Source of the DNA: Microbacterium algeriense
GTDB lineage: Bacteria > Actinomycetota > Actinomycetes > Actinomycetales > Microbacteriaceae
Assembly: GCF_008868005.1 (NCBI RefSeq)
Contig: NZ_WAAO01000001.1
Coordinates: forward strand, 1,426,001-1,490,000
Direction of reading: 5' to 3'
DNA: 64,000 nucleotides
Shown one piece after another: positions 8,923 through 18,074 of this stretch. The notes below the pieces were generated by a model, which searched no databases, had not been told where the DNA came from, and saw nothing but the letters and a program-made list of their open reading frames with translations. The translations under genes were made by a program, and so were the position numbers. Position 1 is the stretch's first letter. Every line of letters begins with the position of its first letter.

Positions 8923-8937
8923 GTCGTTTCCAGTCCA

Positions 8938-8978
8938 GCACGGGGCGAGTGGTGAGCAGGCTGCCACTCGCCCCGTGC
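8938..8978 (+). terminator. Intercistronic hairpin after the binding-protein gene
   Basis: A perfect 15-bp inverted repeat (8938-8952 and 8964-8978) with an 11-base loop lies 15 bases behind the BMP gene and about 50 bases before the ATPase gene. There is no T run. In binding-protein operons such hairpins usually stabilise or partly terminate the transcript, giving more binding protein than membrane parts. Confidence 0.65.
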
Positions 8979-9029
8979 CGTGGACGGACGACGATTCTCC
9001 TCGATGACTCTTCTGGATAAGGTGCAGAT

Positions 9030-10544
9030 ATGAAGCTCGAACTTCGCGGCATCACCAAACGATTCGGCACCCTCGTTGCCAACGACCACATCGATCTGGT
9101 GGTCGAACCCGGTGAGATCCACGCGCTGCTCGGCGAGAACGGCGCGGGCAAATCCACCCTCATGAACGTCCTCTACGGCCTCTACCAGGCCGATGAGGGA
9201 GAGATCCTCCTCGACGACGAGGTGCAGCGCTTCCGCGGTCCCGGTGACGCGATGGCTGCGGGGATCGGCATGGTCCACCAGCACTTCATGCTCGTCCCGG
9301 TGTTCACCGTGGCGGAGAACGTGATGCTCGGACATGAGCAGACCAAGGCCCTCGGCCGGCTCGATATCGCGAAGGCGCGAGAGCACGTGCGGGCGGTCGC
9401 CGCCCGGTTCGGCTTCGACATCGACCCTGACGCCCTGGTCGGCGACCTGCCGGTGGGCGTGCAGCAGCGCGTCGAGATCATCAAGGCGCTCTCCCGCGAT
9501 GCCAAGGTGCTCGTGTTCGACGAGCCGACGGCGGTGCTGACACCGCAGGAGACCGACGAGCTGATGGCCATCATGCGCCAGCTGCGCGACGAGGGCACGG
9601 CCATCGTGTTCATCACGCACAAGCTGCGCGAGGTCCGCGAGGTGGCGGACAAGATCACCATCGTGCGTCTCGGCCGCGTGGTCGGCGAGGCGTCGCCCAC
9701 GGCGAGCAACGGCGAACTGGCGTCACTCATGGTCGGCCGCGCCGTCGAGCTGACGGTGCACAAGGAGCCGCCGCGCCTGGGCGACGGCGGTTTCGAGGTC
9801 ACGGGGCTGCGCGTCCTCACGCCCACCGGCGCGATCGTCGTCGACGGCGTCGACTTCGCCGTGCGGCCGGGGGAGGTGCTCGCGATCGCGGGTGTCCAGG
9901 GGAACGGGCAGACCGAACTGGTCGAGGCCATCGTCGGCCTCGCCGCCCGTGTCGAGGGCAGCATCCGACTCGACGGCACCGAGCTGGTCGGCAAGAGCGT
10001 GCGTGCCATCCTCGACGCCGGAGTCGGCTTCGTCCCGGAGGACCGCACGGAGGACGGCCTGGTCGCCGGCTTCTCGGTCGCCGAGAACCTGATCCTCGAC
10101 CGCTCGGACGACCCCGCGTTCAGCCGCGCCGGCACGCTGCGGCGTGCGGCGCTGGACGAGTTCGCCCGCGCCCGCATCGCGGAGTACGACATCCGCACCC
10201 AGGGCCCTGAGACTCCGGCCGGCACGCTGTCCGGCGGAAATCAGCAGAAGGTCGTGATCGCTCGCGAGATGAGCCGCGATCTGCGCCTGCTCGTCGCCGC
10301 GCAGCCCACCAGAGGCGTGGACGTGGGCTCGATCGAGTTCATCCACAAGCGGATCATCGAGACGCGCGACGCGGGGGTTCCCGTGATCGTCGTCTCCACG
10401 GAGCTCGACGAGGTCGCGGCTCTCGCCGACAGGATCGCGGTCATGTATCGCGGCACGATCGTCGGCATCGTCCCCGGCGACACGCCCCGGGAGACGCTCG
10501 GACTCATGATGGCCGGAGCGGCCGAAGGTGAGGTGGCCGCGTGA
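9030..10544 (+). CDS. Nucleoside ABC transporter ATP-binding protein
   Basis: This 504-residue protein has two fused ABC ATPase domains, as in the ribose/nucleoside (CUT2-like) importers. The first domain has Walker A GENGAGKST and Walker B VLVFDEPTAVL. The second has a degenerate Walker A (GVQGNGQTE) and a normal-looking signature LSGGNQQK, followed by VAAQPTRGVD. This asymmetry is usual for the family: only the first site is expected to be fully catalytic. The next gene starts within its stop codon (GTGA overlap), so ATPase and permease are coupled. Confidence 0.94.
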   Translation: MKLELRGITKRFGTLVANDHIDLVVEPGEIHALLGENGAGKSTLMNVLYGLYQADEGEILLDDEVQRFRGPGDAMAAGIGMVHQHFMLVPVFTVAENVMLGHEQTKALGRLDIAKAREHVRAVAARFGFDIDPDALVGDLPVGVQQRVEIIKALSRDAKVLVFDEPTAVLTPQETDELMAIMRQLRDEGTAIVFITHKLREVREVADKITIVRLGRVVGEASPTASNGELASLMVGRAVELTVHKEPPRLGDGGFEVTGLRVLTPTGAIVVDGVDFAVRPGEVLAIAGVQGNGQTELVEAIVGLAARVEGSIRLDGTELVGKSVRAILDAGVGFVPEDRTEDGLVAGFSVAENLILDRSDDPAFSRAGTLRRAALDEFARARIAEYDIRTQGPETPAGTLSGGNQQKVVIAREMSRDLRLLVAAQPTRGVDVGSIEFIHKRIIETRDAGVPVIVVSTELDEVAALADRIAVMYRGTIVGIVPGDTPRETLGLMMAGAAEGEVAA

Positions 10545-11860
10545 GCGGAGCGACGCCCGGCGCGGGTGATGTGACCAAGGGGATCCCGCCGCAGGAGCTC
10601 GCCACGAGCACCGGCACGGTACCCCGCGACCCCGCCGATGTGCCCCCGCCCCCGCGCGGCAACGTCATCCTCAAGGAGATCCTCCGCGGCAGCGCCGTGA
10701 CCACGATCCTCGCGATCGTCCTCGCGCTCATCGTCGGCGGCATCCTGATCGCGTTGACGAATGAAGACGTGCAGGCGGCATCGGTCTACTTCTTCGCCCA
10801 GCCCGGTGACACTTTCGTCGCCGCCTGGAACGCCGTCTACAACGGCTACGAGGCGCTGTTCCGCGGCGCGATCTTCAACGCCCGCGGTGCCGACTTCGCC
10901 GCGCAGATCCGTCCGCTCACGAACACGCTCGGCTTCGCGGCCCCGCTCATCGCGGCCGGCCTCGGCGTCGCGCTGGCGTTCCGCGTCGGCCTGTTCAACA
11001 TCGGTGCGCGCGGCCAGATGCTCATCGGTGTGGCCGTCGCCGCTCTGCTGACGTTCTCGCTCGACCTGCCGATCTGGCTGCACATCCCCGTCACGCTCAT
11101 CGCCGGCATCGCCGGTGGCGCGCTCTGGGGCGCGATCGCGGGACTCATCAAGGCGCGTACCGGTGCGCACGAGGTGATCCTGACGATCATGCTCAACTAC
11201 ATCGCCTACTACCTGCTGCTCTGGATGATCCGGACCCCGGGCCTGCTGCAGAAGCCGGGCACGAACCAGGCCCTGGGCTCCGCGACGCCGGAGAGCGCCC
11301 AGTTCCCGACGCTGCTCGGACCGCAGTTCCCGCTGCTCGACCTCGGGTTCGTGATCGTGATCGTGGCGACGCTGTTCGTCTGGTGGCTCATCGAGCGCTC
11401 GGCGCTCGGCATGCGCATGCGGGCCGTCGGGGAGAACCCGCACGCCGCCAGAGCGGCCGGCATCAGCGTGCAGCGCATCTACGTCTACGCGATGCTGTTC
11501 GCCGGAGGCCTCGCCGGTCTCGCCGGGATGAACCAGATCCAGGGTGCGGTCACCACGGGTGTCACCGAGACCATCGACGCCGGCATCGGCTTCGACGCGA
11601 TCACCGTCGCCCTGCTCGGACGCAGCCGCGCCTGGGGCACCTTCGCCGCGGGCATCCTGTTCGGCGCCCTCAAGGCGGGCTCCTTCTCGATGCAGGCGCA
11701 GGACATCCCGGTCGACATCGTGCTGGTCGTGCAGTCGCTCGTGGTGCTGTTCATCGCCGCGCCGCCGCTGCTGCGCTCGGTGTTCTTCCTCCCGAAGACC
11801 GATGCGGAGAAGGCCGCCAAGGCGAGAGCCAAGGCCGCGAAGAAGGCGGTGACGGCATGA
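10541..11860 (+). CDS. Nucleoside ABC transporter permease, first subunit
   Basis: This 439-residue permease belongs to the BPD_transp_2 (branched amino acid/CUT2/nucleoside) family. The N-terminal 45 residues are polar and Pro-rich. About nine to ten hydrophobic segments follow, with the family segment AFRVGLFNIGARGQ near residue 150. An EENPHAARAAGI-like element (VGENPHAARAAGI) marks a cytoplasmic loop. The C-terminus is Lys/Ala-rich. The start is GTG overlapping the ATPase stop by four bases, and the stop overlaps the next permease start (ATGA). Confidence 0.92.
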   Translation: MSGATPGAGDVTKGIPPQELATSTGTVPRDPADVPPPPRGNVILKEILRGSAVTTILAIVLALIVGGILIALTNEDVQAASVYFFAQPGDTFVAAWNAVYNGYEALFRGAIFNARGADFAAQIRPLTNTLGFAAPLIAAGLGVALAFRVGLFNIGARGQMLIGVAVAALLTFSLDLPIWLHIPVTLIAGIAGGALWGAIAGLIKARTGAHEVILTIMLNYIAYYLLLWMIRTPGLLQKPGTNQALGSATPESAQFPTLLGPQFPLLDLGFVIVIVATLFVWWLIERSALGMRMRAVGENPHAARAAGISVQRIYVYAMLFAGGLAGLAGMNQIQGAVTTGVTETIDAGIGFDAITVALLGRSRAWGTFAAGILFGALKAGSFSMQAQDIPVDIVLVVQSLVVLFIAAPPLLRSVFFLPKTDAEKAAKARAKAAKKAVTA

Positions 11861-13143
11861 TGTCGCTCGTGCAGACCCAGGCTGCGGACGGCACGGTGCA
11901 GCTCGCGACCGTGAAGGAGCGCCACCTCAAGGCGCCGATCGTCCTCGCCGGCGCCACCGTGCTCCTGGCGCTGCTGTTCCTGCTCGTGCCGCGCGACGGC
12001 ATCAGCAGCTTCCGCCTGTCCGACCAGTCGTCCGCGCTCTCGCTGCCGGACGTCGCCCTCCCCACCGTCGCGACCTTCTGGGTCGTGCTCGCGATCCTCG
12101 TCGTCCTGACGGTCGGTGCGTTCCTGCGGGCCTGGACCTACCGCACGCCGTCGCTGTGGCTGGTCATCGCCTACGGCGTGCTCGCCGTGTTCGCGTTCCT
12201 CGTATGGGCGTCCGCCGGCGGCCTCGTCCCCGTCACGAGCCTGCTGTTCGGCGCGGTCTCGCTGTCCGTCCCGCTCGTGTTCGGAGCGCTCGGCGGCGTC
12301 ATCGGCGAGCGCGCCGGTGTCGTGAACGTCGCGATCGAGGGACAGCTGCTGCTCGGGGCGTTCTCGGCCGCCCTGCTCTCCAGCATCACCGGGAACCCCT
12401 TCGTCGGACTCTTCGGCGCGATGATCGGCGGCGTGCTGGTGGCCAGCGTGCTGGCGGCGTTCGCGATCAAGTACCTCGTCGAGCAGGTCATCGTCGGCGT
12501 CGTGCTCAACGTCCTCGTCACGGGCCTGACCGGCTTCCTCTACGGTGCGCTGCTGGCGCCCAACGAGGAGACCCTGAACAACCCGGTGCGCTTCCCGCGC
12601 GTCGAGATCCCCGTCCTGAGCGACATCCCGATCATCGGCCCCGTGCTGTTCAACCAGACCTTCATCGGGTACCTGATGTTCATCACGGTCGCCGTGGTCG
12701 CGTGGGGTCTGTACCGCACCCGCTGGGGTCTGCGCCTGCGCGCGGTCGGAGAGCACCCGCAGGCGGCGGACACCGTCGGCATCAAGGTCAACCCGACCCG
12801 GTTCTGGAACGTGCTCCTCGCCGGTGCGATCGCGGGTCTCGGCGGCGCGTACTTCACCCTCGTCTCGGTCCCGCAGTTCGGCAAGGACATGACGGCCGGA
12901 CTCGGCTTCATCGCCCTCGCAGCCGTCATCTTCGGACGCTGGGACCCGATCAGGGCGACCCTCGCGGCCCTGCTGTTCGGTTTCGCCACGAATCTGCAGA
13001 ACCTGCTGTCGATCCTGAAGACGCCGATCCCCGGCGAGTTCATGCTGATGCTCCCGTACGTGGTGACGCTGCTCGCGGTCGCCGGCTTCGCGGGTCAGAT
13101 CAAAGCACCGGCCGCCGACGGCAAGCCCTACATCAAGTCCTAG
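11857..13143 (+). CDS. Nucleoside ABC transporter permease, second subunit
   Basis: This 428-residue membrane protein is the partner permease of the same family as the preceding gene. The conserved segments ERAGVVNVAIEGQ and VGEHPQAADTVGI are visible. About ten hydrophobic segments are present. ATG at 11857 overlaps the upstream stop (ATGA); a second ATG follows at once (11860). The much longer in-frame extension upstream is the antisense-like shadow of the first permease and is not used. Cytidine deaminase follows after 27 bases with its own ribosome site. Confidence 0.92.
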   Translation: MMSLVQTQAADGTVQLATVKERHLKAPIVLAGATVLLALLFLLVPRDGISSFRLSDQSSALSLPDVALPTVATFWVVLAILVVLTVGAFLRAWTYRTPSLWLVIAYGVLAVFAFLVWASAGGLVPVTSLLFGAVSLSVPLVFGALGGVIGERAGVVNVAIEGQLLLGAFSAALLSSITGNPFVGLFGAMIGGVLVASVLAAFAIKYLVEQVIVGVVLNVLVTGLTGFLYGALLAPNEETLNNPVRFPRVEIPVLSDIPIIGPVLFNQTFIGYLMFITVAVVAWGLYRTRWGLRLRAVGEHPQAADTVGIKVNPTRFWNVLLAGAIAGLGGAYFTLVSVPQFGKDMTAGLGFIALAAVIFGRWDPIRATLAALLFGFATNLQNLLSILKTPIPGEFMLMLPYVVTLLAVAGFAGQIKAPAADGKPYIKS

Positions 13144-13170
13144 GACAGGCAGGAAGAGAGAAGCACCGCA

Positions 13171-13590
13171 ATGACGGACATCGACTGGGACGAGCTGCGC
13201 CAGGTCGCCACGGATGCCATGACCAAGGCGTACGCGCCGTACTCGCGCTACCGCGTGGGCGCGGCGGCGCTCGTCACCGACGGCAGGATCGTCGCGGGGT
13301 GCAATGTCGAGAACGCCTCCTACGGCGTGACGCTCTGCGCCGAGTGCGCCCTGGTCGGCGATCTGCACATGTCGGGAGGCGGCAAGCTCGTGGCGTTCGT
13401 CTGCGTCAACAACGACGGCGAGACGATCATGCCGTGCGGCCGCTGTCGGCAGCTGCTCTCCGAGCACGCGATGCCGGAGATGCTGCTGGAGACGGTGTCC
13501 GGCATCCGCACGATCGACGAGGTGCTGCCCGACGCGTTCGGGCCGCGCGCCCTTCGACTGGCCCAGGGGCCGGAGGGAGAAGGACGATGA
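13171..13590 (+). CDS. cdd: Cytidine deaminase
   Basis: This 139-residue zinc enzyme converts cytidine or deoxycytidine to uridine or deoxyuridine for pyrimidine salvage. The zinc and catalytic residues are visible in TLCAECAL (the usual C-A-E of the family) and in PCGRCRQLL. The NVENASYG substrate motif is also present. Length is normal for the homotetrameric type. A GGAAGAGAG ribosome site precedes the ATG. The stop overlaps the start of deoA (ATGA), so the two are co-translated. Confidence 0.95.
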   Translation: MTDIDWDELRQVATDAMTKAYAPYSRYRVGAAALVTDGRIVAGCNVENASYGVTLCAECALVGDLHMSGGGKLVAFVCVNNDGETIMPCGRCRQLLSEHAMPEMLLETVSGIRTIDEVLPDAFGPRALRLAQGPEGEGR

Positions 13591-14882
13591 CCGTGGAGCA
13601 GTTCGACGCGATCGACGTGATCCGCGCCAAGCGGGACGGCGGGGCGGTGCCGGAGCCGGCGCTGCGGTGGATGGTCGACGCCTACACGCGCGGCTACGTC
13701 TCCGACGCGCAGATGGCCTCATTCGCCATGGCGATCTTCCAGCGCGGCATGGAGCGCGACGAGATCCGAGTGCTGACCGACGCGATGATCGCCTCGGGGG
13801 AGCGCATGAGCTTCGCGAGCCTCGGCAAGAAGACCGTCGACAAGCACTCCACCGGTGGTGTCGGCGACAAGATCACGCTGCCGCTCGCGCCGCTGGTCGC
13901 GTCCTTCGGCGTGGCCGTCCCGCAACTGAGCGGGCGCGGCCTCGGCCACACGGGCGGCACGCTCGACAAGCTCGAGTCGATCCCCGGCTGGCGCGCGGCG
14001 CTCAGCAACGAGGAGATGTTCGCGCAGATGCAGAGCGACGTCGGCGCGGTCATCTGCGCCGCCGGTTCCGGGCTGGCCCCCGCAGACAAGAAGCTCTACG
14101 CGCTGCGTGACGTCACGGGAACCGTGGAGGCGATCCCGCTGATCGCCTCCAGCATCATGTCGAAGAAGATCGCCGAGGGCACCGACGCGCTCGTGCTCGA
14201 CGTCAAGTTCGGCTCCGGCGCCTTCATGCAGGACATCGACCGCGCACGCGAGCTGGCCCGCACGATGGTCGCCCTCGGCACCGACTCCGGCGTCGCGACC
14301 ACCGCGCTGCTGACCGATATGAACGTTCCGCTCGGCCTCGCGATCGGCAACGCCAACGAGGTGCGCGAGTCCGTGGAGATCCTTGCCGGCGGAGGTCCCG
14401 CGGATGTGCGGGAGCTGACGCTCGCCCTCGCCCGCGAGATGCTCGCGCTGGCCGGTCAGCCCGACGCCGACGTCGAGGCCGCCCTCGACGACGGTCGGGC
14501 GATGGACACCTGGAAGGCCATGATCCGCGCGCAGGACGGCGACCCCGACGCCCCGCTGCCGACCGCGCGGGAAACGCACCAGGTGCTCGCCCCGGCGGAC
14601 GGCGTCGTGACGAGGATGGATGCGCTGCCGTTCGGCATCGCCGCCTGGCGCCTCGGCGCCGGTCGGGCGCGCGCCGAGGACCCGGTGGTCTTCGAGGCGG
14701 GCATCGATCTGCACGCCAAGCCGGGCGACCGCGTGGTCGCCGGTCAGCCGCTGTTCACGCTGTCGGCCGCGGACGAGGCGCGTTTCCCGCGTGCGCTCGA
14801 CGCGCTCGAGGGCTCGTGGGAGATCGGCGATGCGGCGCAGATCCAGCGGCAGCCGATCGTGCGCGAGCGCATCACGGCGTGA
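13587..14882 (+). CDS. deoA: Thymidine (pyrimidine nucleoside) phosphorylase
   Basis: This 431-residue enzyme splits thymidine or uridine with phosphate into base and (deoxy)ribose-1-phosphate. The family signature lies near residues 110-125 as LSGRGLGHTGGTLDKLE. The phosphate-site segment KHSTGGVGDK is near residue 85, and the C-terminal domain has the usual HAKPGD motif. It overlaps cdd by four bases. It may act on thymidine, deoxyuridine or uridine; the sequence alone does not settle this. Confidence 0.93.
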   Translation: MTVEQFDAIDVIRAKRDGGAVPEPALRWMVDAYTRGYVSDAQMASFAMAIFQRGMERDEIRVLTDAMIASGERMSFASLGKKTVDKHSTGGVGDKITLPLAPLVASFGVAVPQLSGRGLGHTGGTLDKLESIPGWRAALSNEEMFAQMQSDVGAVICAAGSGLAPADKKLYALRDVTGTVEAIPLIASSIMSKKIAEGTDALVLDVKFGSGAFMQDIDRARELARTMVALGTDSGVATTALLTDMNVPLGLAIGNANEVRESVEILAGGGPADVRELTLALAREMLALAGQPDADVEAALDDGRAMDTWKAMIRAQDGDPDAPLPTARETHQVLAPADGVVTRMDALPFGIAAWRLGAGRARAEDPVVFEAGIDLHAKPGDRVVAGQPLFTLSAADEARFPRALDALEGSWEIGDAAQIQRQPIVRERITA

Positions 14883-14893
14883 GCCGCGACCGC

Positions 14894-14899
14894 TAGCCT
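14894..14899 (+). promoter_or_regulatory. Possible internal -10 box before add
   Basis: TAGCCT lies 33 bases upstream of the add ATG. A GAGAGGA ribosome site lies between, so this would be a leadered transcript. It suggests that add may also be transcribed apart from the transport operon. Confidence 0.35.
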
Positions 14900-14932
14900 G
14901 AACTGAGCACATCCGCGACCGAGAGGATCACC

Positions 14933-16048
14933 ATGTCGATCGATGCGAACGGCGACGTCACGCTGCAGGGGGTCTCTCTCCGGAGCCTGCCCAAGGTGTC
15001 GCTGCACGACCACCTCGACGGCGCGCTGCGGCCCGCCACGATCATCGAGCTCGCGGATGCGATCGGCCTCGACATCCCGGAATCCGACCCGCGCGCGCTC
15101 GGGCGGTGGTTCGCGAAGCAGAGCGACTCCGGTTCGCTGGTCGAGTACCTGAAGACCTTCGATCTGACCACCGCCGTGATGCAGACGAAGGAGGGGCTCA
15201 CGCGGGTCGCGCGCGAGTTCGTGCAGGATCTGGCCGCCGACGGCGTGATCTACGGTGAGGTGCGCTGGGCGCCGGAGCAGCACCTGGCCCGCGGCCTCAC
15301 GCTGGAGCAGACGGTGGAGGCCGTGCAGCAGGGCATCGAGGAGGGCGAGGACGCCGCCGACCGCGACGGTCGCAGCATCCGCGTCGGCCAGCTGATCACG
15401 GCGATGCGGCACACCGACCGCGCGCTGGAGATCGCCGAGCTCGCCGTCGACTTCCGCGGACGCGGTGCGGTCGGCTTCGACATCGCCGGTCCCGAGGACG
15501 GCTTCCCGCCCTCGAACCACCGCGCCGCCTTCGACTTCCTCGCCGAGAACTTCTTCCCCGTCACCGTGCACGCGGGAGAGGCGGCGGGGCCCGCCTCGAT
15601 CCGCTCCGCACTCCTCGACGGTCGTGCTCTGCGTCTCGGCCACGGCGTGCGCATCGCCGAGGACCTCCAGGTCATCACGCAGGAGGGCGATGAGGTGCAG
15701 GTGCAGTTCGGCGATCTCGCGCGCTGGGTGCGCGACCGGGAGATCCCGCTGGAGCTCTCGCCGTCGTCGAACCTGCAGACCGGCGCCATCGCCGCGTGGG
15801 GCAACACCATGGTCGACCACCCCTTCGACCTGCTGTACCAGCTGGGCTTCGCGGTCACCGTGAACGTCGACAACCGCACCATGAGCGCGACGTCGCTGAC
15901 GCGCGAGCTGGCGCTGCTGGTCGAGGTCTTCGAGTACGACCTGGACGATCTCGAGACCTTCCAGTTCAATGCCGCGGCCGCCGCCTTCCTCCCCGTCGAA
16001 GAGCGCGAGGAGCTGGTCGAGATGATCGCTGAGGGATTCGACGCCTGA
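14933..16048 (+). CDS. add: Adenosine deaminase
   Basis: This 371-residue TIM-barrel zinc enzyme deaminates adenosine and deoxyadenosine to inosine forms. Metal and catalytic motifs are present: HDHLDGALRP near residue 24, TVHAGEA near residue 210, LGHGVRI near residue 232, and a later aspartate in NVDNRTMS. A GAGAGGA ribosome site precedes the ATG by six bases. It follows deoA by 50 bases and completes the salvage set. PNP, needed to split inosine, is 14 kb away. Confidence 0.94.
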   Translation: MSIDANGDVTLQGVSLRSLPKVSLHDHLDGALRPATIIELADAIGLDIPESDPRALGRWFAKQSDSGSLVEYLKTFDLTTAVMQTKEGLTRVAREFVQDLAADGVIYGEVRWAPEQHLARGLTLEQTVEAVQQGIEEGEDAADRDGRSIRVGQLITAMRHTDRALEIAELAVDFRGRGAVGFDIAGPEDGFPPSNHRAAFDFLAENFFPVTVHAGEAAGPASIRSALLDGRALRLGHGVRIAEDLQVITQEGDEVQVQFGDLARWVRDREIPLELSPSSNLQTGAIAAWGNTMVDHPFDLLYQLGFAVTVNVDNRTMSATSLTRELALLVEVFEYDLDDLETFQFNAAAAAFLPVEEREELVEMIAEGFDA

Positions 16049-16050
16049 TC

Positions 16051-17160
16051 GTGGCTTCCGGGGGGAAGAGGCGGCGCACACGCACCGCAGCCGTCATCGG
16101 CACCGTCGTCGGCCTCGTGGTCGTCGGGGGAGGCGTCGCCGCCTTCGCATGGGCGAACCGCACGCCGGAGGACCCGGTCGCGAAGGCGCAGACCACGCCG
16201 CTCCCACATCCGCTGACGCCGGCGCAGCAGCTCGTGGCCGACGCGGATGATCCTCGCGCCTGCGCGGTGACCTTCCACGGCGAGGGCGCTCCTGCCGAGC
16301 CGGTGCTCCAGTTCCAGGAAGGTCTGTACCAGGGGCTGCCGATCCCGCAGCTCGACGGTCGGGTGTTCGCCGGCTGGTACGCCAGCGCCGACGCCGCCGC
16401 CGCCTTCGCGGTCGAGGCTCGGGTGAACGGCGCCGATCCGGTCGTGTGCGCGCAGCAGCAGGTCGACCTGTTCGCAGCATGGAAGACACCACAGGAGAAC
16501 GCGGCCGAGGACGTACGCGTTCCCATCCTGATGTACCACCAGTTCACCGCGGATCCCGACGGCGAGAAGGGGTGGCTGCGCGGCAACTACGCCTACATCG
16601 GCGACTTCGATGCGCACATGGACCACATCGCGACGACCGGCTTCTATCTGCCGACCTGGGACGAGCTCAGCGCCTTCATCGACGGGCGGCTCTCGCTCCC
16701 CGCCCGCAGCGTGATCATCACCGATGACGACGCCGATCAGTCCTGGTTCGACCTCGCGGTCCCGGTCGTCGACAAGTACCGGCTGCTCAGCACCTCCTTC
16801 ATGATCACCGCCTATCGGCAGGATCCGGCGCCGTCGGTCTACGTCCAGCGCCGCTCGCACACCCACGACATGCACCAGGCCGGGGAGAACGGCAGAGGAC
16901 GGATGGTCAACTGGACCGCCGACCAGATCGCCGCCGATCTCGTCACGTCCGGGGATGTCCTCGGCGTCCGGGAGGTGGTGGCCTATCCGTTCGGGCACTA
17001 CGACGACACCACGAAGCAGGGCGTCGCGCAGGCCGGCTACGAGCTCGGGCGGACGATCGAGCCCGGCTTCGTGCAGATCGGGACGGACCGGTACGCGCTG
17101 CCCGTCGTCCGCATCGACTACGGGATGGGCTTGGACGCCCTGGTGTCGCGCATCGGCTGA
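16051..17160 (+). CDS. Membrane-anchored polysaccharide deacetylase family protein
   Basis: This 369-residue protein has an N-terminal Lys/Arg segment and one hydrophobic helix (about 14-36), so it is probably anchored with the rest outside. The C-terminal part is a NodB-homology domain. It has ITDDDADQS in place of the usual TFDDG metal motif, SHTHDMH as the histidine motif, and a later AYPFGHYDD. The family removes acetyl groups from cell-wall polysaccharides. The substrate is not predictable; peptidoglycan or a secreted glycan are options. It starts with GTG two bases behind add, without a strong ribosome site, so it is probably co-transcribed. Confidence 0.82.
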   Translation: MASGGKRRRTRTAAVIGTVVGLVVVGGGVAAFAWANRTPEDPVAKAQTTPLPHPLTPAQQLVADADDPRACAVTFHGEGAPAEPVLQFQEGLYQGLPIPQLDGRVFAGWYASADAAAAFAVEARVNGADPVVCAQQQVDLFAAWKTPQENAAEDVRVPILMYHQFTADPDGEKGWLRGNYAYIGDFDAHMDHIATTGFYLPTWDELSAFIDGRLSLPARSVIITDDDADQSWFDLAVPVVDKYRLLSTSFMITAYRQDPAPSVYVQRRSHTHDMHQAGENGRGRMVNWTADQIAADLVTSGDVLGVREVVAYPFGHYDDTTKQGVAQAGYELGRTIEPGFVQIGTDRYALPVVRIDYGMGLDALVSRIG

Positions 17161-17187
17161 CCCCCGGCGGCACGGCAGGATGGGGGC

Positions 17188-18054
17188 ATGTCCTCGTCCG
17201 TCTTCATCGCCGGCCCCGCCGCATGGAACACGATCGTCGTGCTCGACCACCTTCCCGAGCCGGTGCCGCACATGCAGTTCGCCGAGGCGACGTGGGAGAC
17301 CGTGGGCGGGACCAGCGCGGGCAAGGCGCTGAGCCTGACGGGTTTGGGACGCCCGACGCAGCTGTACGCGCTCGCGGGGGACGACGCCGCGGGGACGCGC
17401 GTGCGGGAGGCGCTCGACGGCGCCGGTGTGGCCGTGCGCTGGGGCGCGGGCGTCACCGAACGGCATCTGAACCTCATGACCCGCGACGGCGAGCGCGTGT
17501 CGCTCTACCTGGCCGCGCCGGAGGAGACGTCGGGGGAGGAGGACGCCTGGGTACGCGAGCAGCTCTCCGCGGCGGACGCGGTCGTGCTCGACCTCGCCGC
17601 CGAACCCCGGCGGCTGCTGCCCCTGGCTCGCGAGATCGGCACGCCGATCTGGGTCGATGTGCACGACTACGACGGGGTGGCGGAGTTCCACCGTCCGTTC
17701 CTGGCGGCGGCCCACGCGGTGTTCTGCAACGCGGACCGGCTCGAGGACCCGGTCGCCTTTCTCCATGCCCGGATCGCCGCCGGGGCGCACCTGGCCGTGT
17801 GCACGCGGGGTGCGGACGGCGCTGTGGCCGTCGACGAGCACGGCATCGAGCATCGGGTCCGCGCACTGCCGGTCGAGGTCGCCGACACCAACGGGGCCGG
17901 TGATGCGTTCCTCGCGGGTGTGCTCGACGCCCGTCTCGACGGTGCACCGGTCGCGGCGGCGCTCGAGGCCGGGGTCCGCGCGGCCTCGACCGTGCTGCGT
18001 TCGCGGCACCTGCATCCACTTCTGGACCCGATCCTCCATCTCCCGGAGGAGTGA
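17188..18054 (+). CDS. PfkB family carbohydrate kinase
   Basis: This 288-residue kinase is of the PfkB/ribokinase fold. The second PfkB signature DTNGAGDAFLAGV carries the catalytic aspartate and anion hole near the C-terminus. An N-terminal GGTSAGKALSLTGLG element forms the substrate side. Family members phosphorylate sugars or nucleosides. Given the nearby salvage genes, ribose or a nucleoside is a reasonable guess, but the sequence does not decide. ATG is preceded by CAGGAT six bases upstream, a weak version of the leaderless box seen elsewhere. Confidence 0.8.
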   Translation: MSSSVFIAGPAAWNTIVVLDHLPEPVPHMQFAEATWETVGGTSAGKALSLTGLGRPTQLYALAGDDAAGTRVREALDGAGVAVRWGAGVTERHLNLMTRDGERVSLYLAAPEETSGEEDAWVREQLSAADAVVLDLAAEPRRLLPLAREIGTPIWVDVHDYDGVAEFHRPFLAAAHAVFCNADRLEDPVAFLHARIAAGAHLAVCTRGADGAVAVDEHGIEHRVRALPVEVADTNGAGDAFLAGVLDARLDGAPVAAALEAGVRAASTVLRSRHLHPLLDPILHLPEE

Positions 18055-18074
18055 CCGACGGGGACGAGCCGTTC

